Positions 43,654-46,099 of a stretch of DNA of 46,099 nt are shown here, piece by piece. A model generated the notes under the pieces. It saw only the letters and a program-made list of their open reading frames with translations. It was not told the DNA's origin and did no database searches. The translations under genes were made by a program, and so were the position numbers. The DNA comes from CBDHHC01 sp050633205. GTDB taxonomy: Bacteria; Pseudomonadota; Alphaproteobacteria; Rhizobiales; CBDHHC01. Within the stretch, counting starts at the first letter, position 1. The number at the start of each line of letters is the position of its first letter. The stretch spans positions 1 to 46,099 of the forward strand of contig JBOEGA010000030.1 of assembly GCA_050633205.1 (NCBI GenBank), written 5' to 3'.

Positions 43654-44271
43654 ATGCAACTGACCTCACGTGACATGAATTTATTTCGCTGGATCAATGG
43701 TTTTGGCTTTGTGTTTACCGGTCATATTGCTCAATGGATGGGCGTACGCTACCAGACGGCGAATGCACGGGTGCGCAAGTTAAAATCTGAAGGATTACTG
43801 TACAGCGAACACACATTTTGCCGCTTGCCTCATCTTTTGTTTTTGACGCAAAAAGCCTGGGGCTTAACAGAAGAAGCGCTGCCACGGCTCCTGCGACTTG
43901 GGCATCTTCATACATTGAACCATGATCTTCGGTTGATTGATTTGAGTCTGGAACTGACCAGTCAGCATGAGGGGAGTCAGTTTGTTCCGGAACGTCGCAT
44001 TCGATATGACAAGAGCGGTAATAATATCAGTCATTATCCCGATGGCTACTTCTACCTGAAAGGCTATGAGAAACCCATTGCCATAGAATTGGAGCTAACA
44101 CAAAAGAAAGCGACGCGTTTGCAATCGATTATCCGCAATTACAGAGCTTCATTTGATTATGAGGCCGTCTGGTACTTTACCAGTTCTTCTATAACGGCGA
44201 AGGTGACCAGGCTGACAACAGATGATCCTTTGTTTCGGGTAAATGAGATTGAGTATACGCCATGCCTGTAA
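43654..44271 (+). CDS. Winged-helix replication-relaxation family-like protein
   Basis: 205 residues from ATG 43654, with GGGGGAGG overlapping the end of the Bro-N gene. The N-terminal winged helix (TSRDMNLFRWINGFGFVFTG, YQTANARVRKLKSEGLLY) is followed by HLHTLNHDLRLIDLSLEL and a nuclease-like or beta-rich region (YPDGYFYLKGYEKPIAIELE). This layout matches the Replic_Relax type found next to coupling-protein and relaxase genes. The N-terminal extension at 43573 in the same frame overlaps Bro-N and is rejected. The stop overlaps the T4CP start. Confidence 0.7.
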   Translation: MQLTSRDMNLFRWINGFGFVFTGHIAQWMGVRYQTANARVRKLKSEGLLYSEHTFCRLPHLLFLTQKAWGLTEEALPRLLRLGHLHTLNHDLRLIDLSLELTSQHEGSQFVPERRIRYDKSGNNISHYPDGYFYLKGYEKPIAIELELTQKKATRLQSIIRNYRASFDYEAVWYFTSSSITAKVTRLTTDDPLFRVNEIEYTPCL

Positions 44272-46013
44272 TGAATGCCCCGGACCTTGATCAAGGCACT
44301 GAAGCTCTTTTTCTTCTTATGATACTGCTTCTGGGGCTTGTTGGTCTTGCCCTTCTTGGTCCAACGGGAGTGGTATTCTTTTTAATGACTTTAGGCGGCA
44401 ACCAGGGCCTCGGTTTGCAACGCATCGGGAGTGTCGGATTTGGAGCTTTGGGGCTTACTCTTGCTGTGATCTTTGGGCGAGGTTTCGATGATCCTTACTG
44501 GCAGGATCGGATTGATATTGCATGGGCTGTTGTGCTTGATGATCGGGGGACCGCTCTTTGGTTTGCCGATCTCAATATCTGTGTTGAAGCGATTTCCGGC
44601 GGCCTGCTTCTGGCAGCTTTGTGTTTGGGAGCGTTTGAGATCTGGAAGCTGTCTCCCTTTCGGCGTTTGGCCACACAACGAGAAACCATCAGGCAGAAAA
44701 ACCGTACGACACGATGGGCCAGGTTCTGCCTAAACAGGGTCAATGGCGGGCCAGCGTCCAAGGCAACCATGACCGTGCTAGGAGTTGATAAAAAAACGGG
44801 AGCCACAGTGTCGGTACCGGATCAGTCCCTGAATACGCATATGCTGATCCTTGGAACCACAGGCAGCGGCAAGACTGTCAGCCTCCTTAATTTTGTTGAA
44901 AGTTTTGCTGATCGTGGCCTGCCCATTATCTTTATCGATGGCAAAGGCGATCTGGCATTGGCAGAGACGGTGATGGCTTATGCGGCGTTTAAAAAACGTC
45001 CCCATTGGCGGCTCTCCATGGTGGGGCCTTCTTGTGTTTATAACCCATTTGTTGGGGACTATACCTCTTTGAAAGACAAGGTCATTGCCCTGCGCCTGAA
45101 CTGGAGTGAAGAGCATTATCTGAAACTGGCAGAAGGCTATCTGCAGATGGTGTTTAAAGTATTGCAGGCGATCAGGCATCCTGTGAACCTGCTCAGCGTA
45201 GCAAGGCAGTTTGACATCGATGTTCTGATGCAGACATTGAGGCAGGCTGAAGCGCAAGGGGGGATCAGTACGGTTCAGGCTAAAGATCTTATGGGTGAGA
45301 TTGAAGGTCAACAGGACGCTGCCAAACATGTTGAAAGCCTTAAAGCCGAGCTTTCCAATCTGGCACATTCCAGTTTGCGGCATCTGTTTGATGTTACCAG
45401 TGCCAGACCTATGGACCAGGTCCTTTCCCTGAAAACAGTGCTGCAACAAAAGGGTGTGGCATACATGGCTTTAACACCACTGATCTATCCTGAAGTGGCA
45501 GGCGTCATGGGGCGGCTTATTCTCAATGATTTGAAAGCCTCACTCAATCCAGGCAATCCCCAAAAAGTGCTTCTTATCATAGATGAAATCAGTACGCTGG
45601 TTTCAACACAGTTTTTGAACTTCCTTAATCAGGGACGCTATGTGGGGCTGCATATTATATTGACCGCTCAATCCGTGGCAGATCTTGGTCAGAAGATCTC
45701 AGGCAATGCCAATCTGTTTATTCGCCAGATTCTGTCCAACTGCAATGTGTTCGTGGTTCATAAAATCAATGACCATGAGGATGCGGAACTTATGGCGTCA
45801 GTTCTTGGCACATCCCCTGAAATCGACTACACAGCGCAAGTTGCAGAGTTTGGCGCGGAAACAGGCCTTGGGTCAGCGCACCTGGTACATGAGTTTCTGG
45901 CACATCCTGATGAGATCAAGTCATTGTCACGCGGTGAGGCTCTTCTGTTGGATAAAAACCGCGCCAACACCCTCACCACATTTTTGGGACGTAAGGGGCT
46001 GCTGGTTGATTAA
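44262..46013 (+). CDS. VirD4/TraD-type coupling ATPase (T4CP)
   Basis: 583 residues. Two or three N-terminal membrane segments (LFLLMILLLGLVGLALLG, FGALGLTLAVIFG, and LLLAALCLGAFEIW) precede a FtsK/VirD4 ATPase. Walker A is LGTTGSGKT (K204) and Walker B LLIIDEIS (D441). LHIILTAQSVADLG is the usual sensor strand, and GSAHLVHEF lies near the end. It recruits the relaxosome and pumps DNA into the T4SS. It overlaps the upstream gene; ATG 44271 (TAATG junction) is an equally plausible start. Confidence 0.9.
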   Translation: MPVMNAPDLDQGTEALFLLMILLLGLVGLALLGPTGVVFFLMTLGGNQGLGLQRIGSVGFGALGLTLAVIFGRGFDDPYWQDRIDIAWAVVLDDRGTALWFADLNICVEAISGGLLLAALCLGAFEIWKLSPFRRLATQRETIRQKNRTTRWARFCLNRVNGGPASKATMTVLGVDKKTGATVSVPDQSLNTHMLILGTTGSGKTVSLLNFVESFADRGLPIIFIDGKGDLALAETVMAYAAFKKRPHWRLSMVGPSCVYNPFVGDYTSLKDKVIALRLNWSEEHYLKLAEGYLQMVFKVLQAIRHPVNLLSVARQFDIDVLMQTLRQAEAQGGISTVQAKDLMGEIEGQQDAAKHVESLKAELSNLAHSSLRHLFDVTSARPMDQVLSLKTVLQQKGVAYMALTPLIYPEVAGVMGRLILNDLKASLNPGNPQKVLLIIDEISTLVSTQFLNFLNQGRYVGLHIILTAQSVADLGQKISGNANLFIRQILSNCNVFVVHKINDHEDAELMASVLGTSPEIDYTAQVAEFGAETGLGSAHLVHEFLAHPDEIKSLSRGEALLLDKNRANTLTTFLGRKGLLVD

Positions 46014-46051
46014 AAACTTAAGGCTTAACTTCCGACAGAGTTAAGGTGTCT

Positions 46052-46099
46052 GGTTACTGTTTGGGGTACTGTCTTGGATACTGTTTCCCGATACAGGAG
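46052..46099. repeat. Three 12-bp direct repeats at the right edge
   Basis: GGTTACTGTTTG, GGGTACTGTCTT and GGATACTGTTTC follow each other without a gap from 46052 to 46087; CCGATACAG continues the period partly. They share GGNTACTGTYT. Upstream, CTTAAC and GTTAAG form an inverted repeat with a 10-base loop. They lie 38 bases beyond the coupling-protein stop and look like iterons or operator repeats, cut by the window edge. Confidence 0.5.

Noticed and set aside
1..46099. CRISPR arrays and rRNA genes
   Set aside because: No regularly spaced repeat-spacer units and no rRNA sequence were seen.

Overview
The window comes from an alphaproteobacterium of moderate GC content. The evidence is a conserved chromosomal core (PopZ, ErpA/IscA, Dgt, ArgS, a SPOR protein, NagZ, ScpA, ScpB, TatABC) in an order familiar from that class, plus an imuA-imuB-dnaE2 cassette behind a GAAC-N7-GAAC LexA box of the alphaproteobacterial type. 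I cannot name the genus.

Positions 1-2140 hold an immune-type module. On the minus strand there is a TIR / NB-ARC (STAND) / TPR protein that runs off the left edge. Next to it is a 30-residue single-membrane-segment peptide gene with a perfect ribosome binding site and its own terminator, resembling a type I toxin. A tRNA-Cys gene follows at 2616-2689.

Positions 2971-18289 are ordinary chromosome: an isoaspartyl methyltransferase family gene, tolC, a long popZ, a convergent iscA/erpA-type gene, dgt, argS, a SPOR protein with a QGY-rich linker, nagZ, scpA, scpB, an orphan ABC ATPase, and tatA-tatB-tatC.

From 18366 the window enters an integrative and conjugative element (ICE) that appears to sit at the 3' end of a tRNA-Arg(UCU) gene. 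Order: tRNA-Arg, tyrosine integrase and AlpA-like excisionase (minus strand), small genes, the SOS mutasome imuA-imuB-dnaE2, a decayed transposase, an exported ClpP-fold protein and an LprI-like secreted protein, a Toprim-VapE replication protein, a hotdog acyl-CoA thioesterase, a TraF-type signal peptidase with an HTH protein (minus strand), and then a Trb-type mating-pair operon trbB(C)-D-E-J-L-F-G-I. Downstream come a radical-SAM-like protein without the cluster cysteines, a highly structured non-coding segment, a Bro-N protein, a winged-helix protein and a VirD4-type coupling ATPase. No relaxase and no second copy of the tRNA end were seen, so the element continues past the right edge.

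How the parts fit: Int/Xis would move the element, VapE may support its replication, Trb plus the coupling protein would build and feed the conjugation channel, TraF would process exported subunits, and ImuA/ImuB/DnaE2 would provide SOS-induced mutagenic repair. The least ordinary items are the cluster-less radical SAM homologue, a TrbB-TrbC (VirB11-VirB2) fusion, three consecutive perfect inverted repeats at 42959-43084, and the toxin-like peptide beside the TIR-NLR gene.
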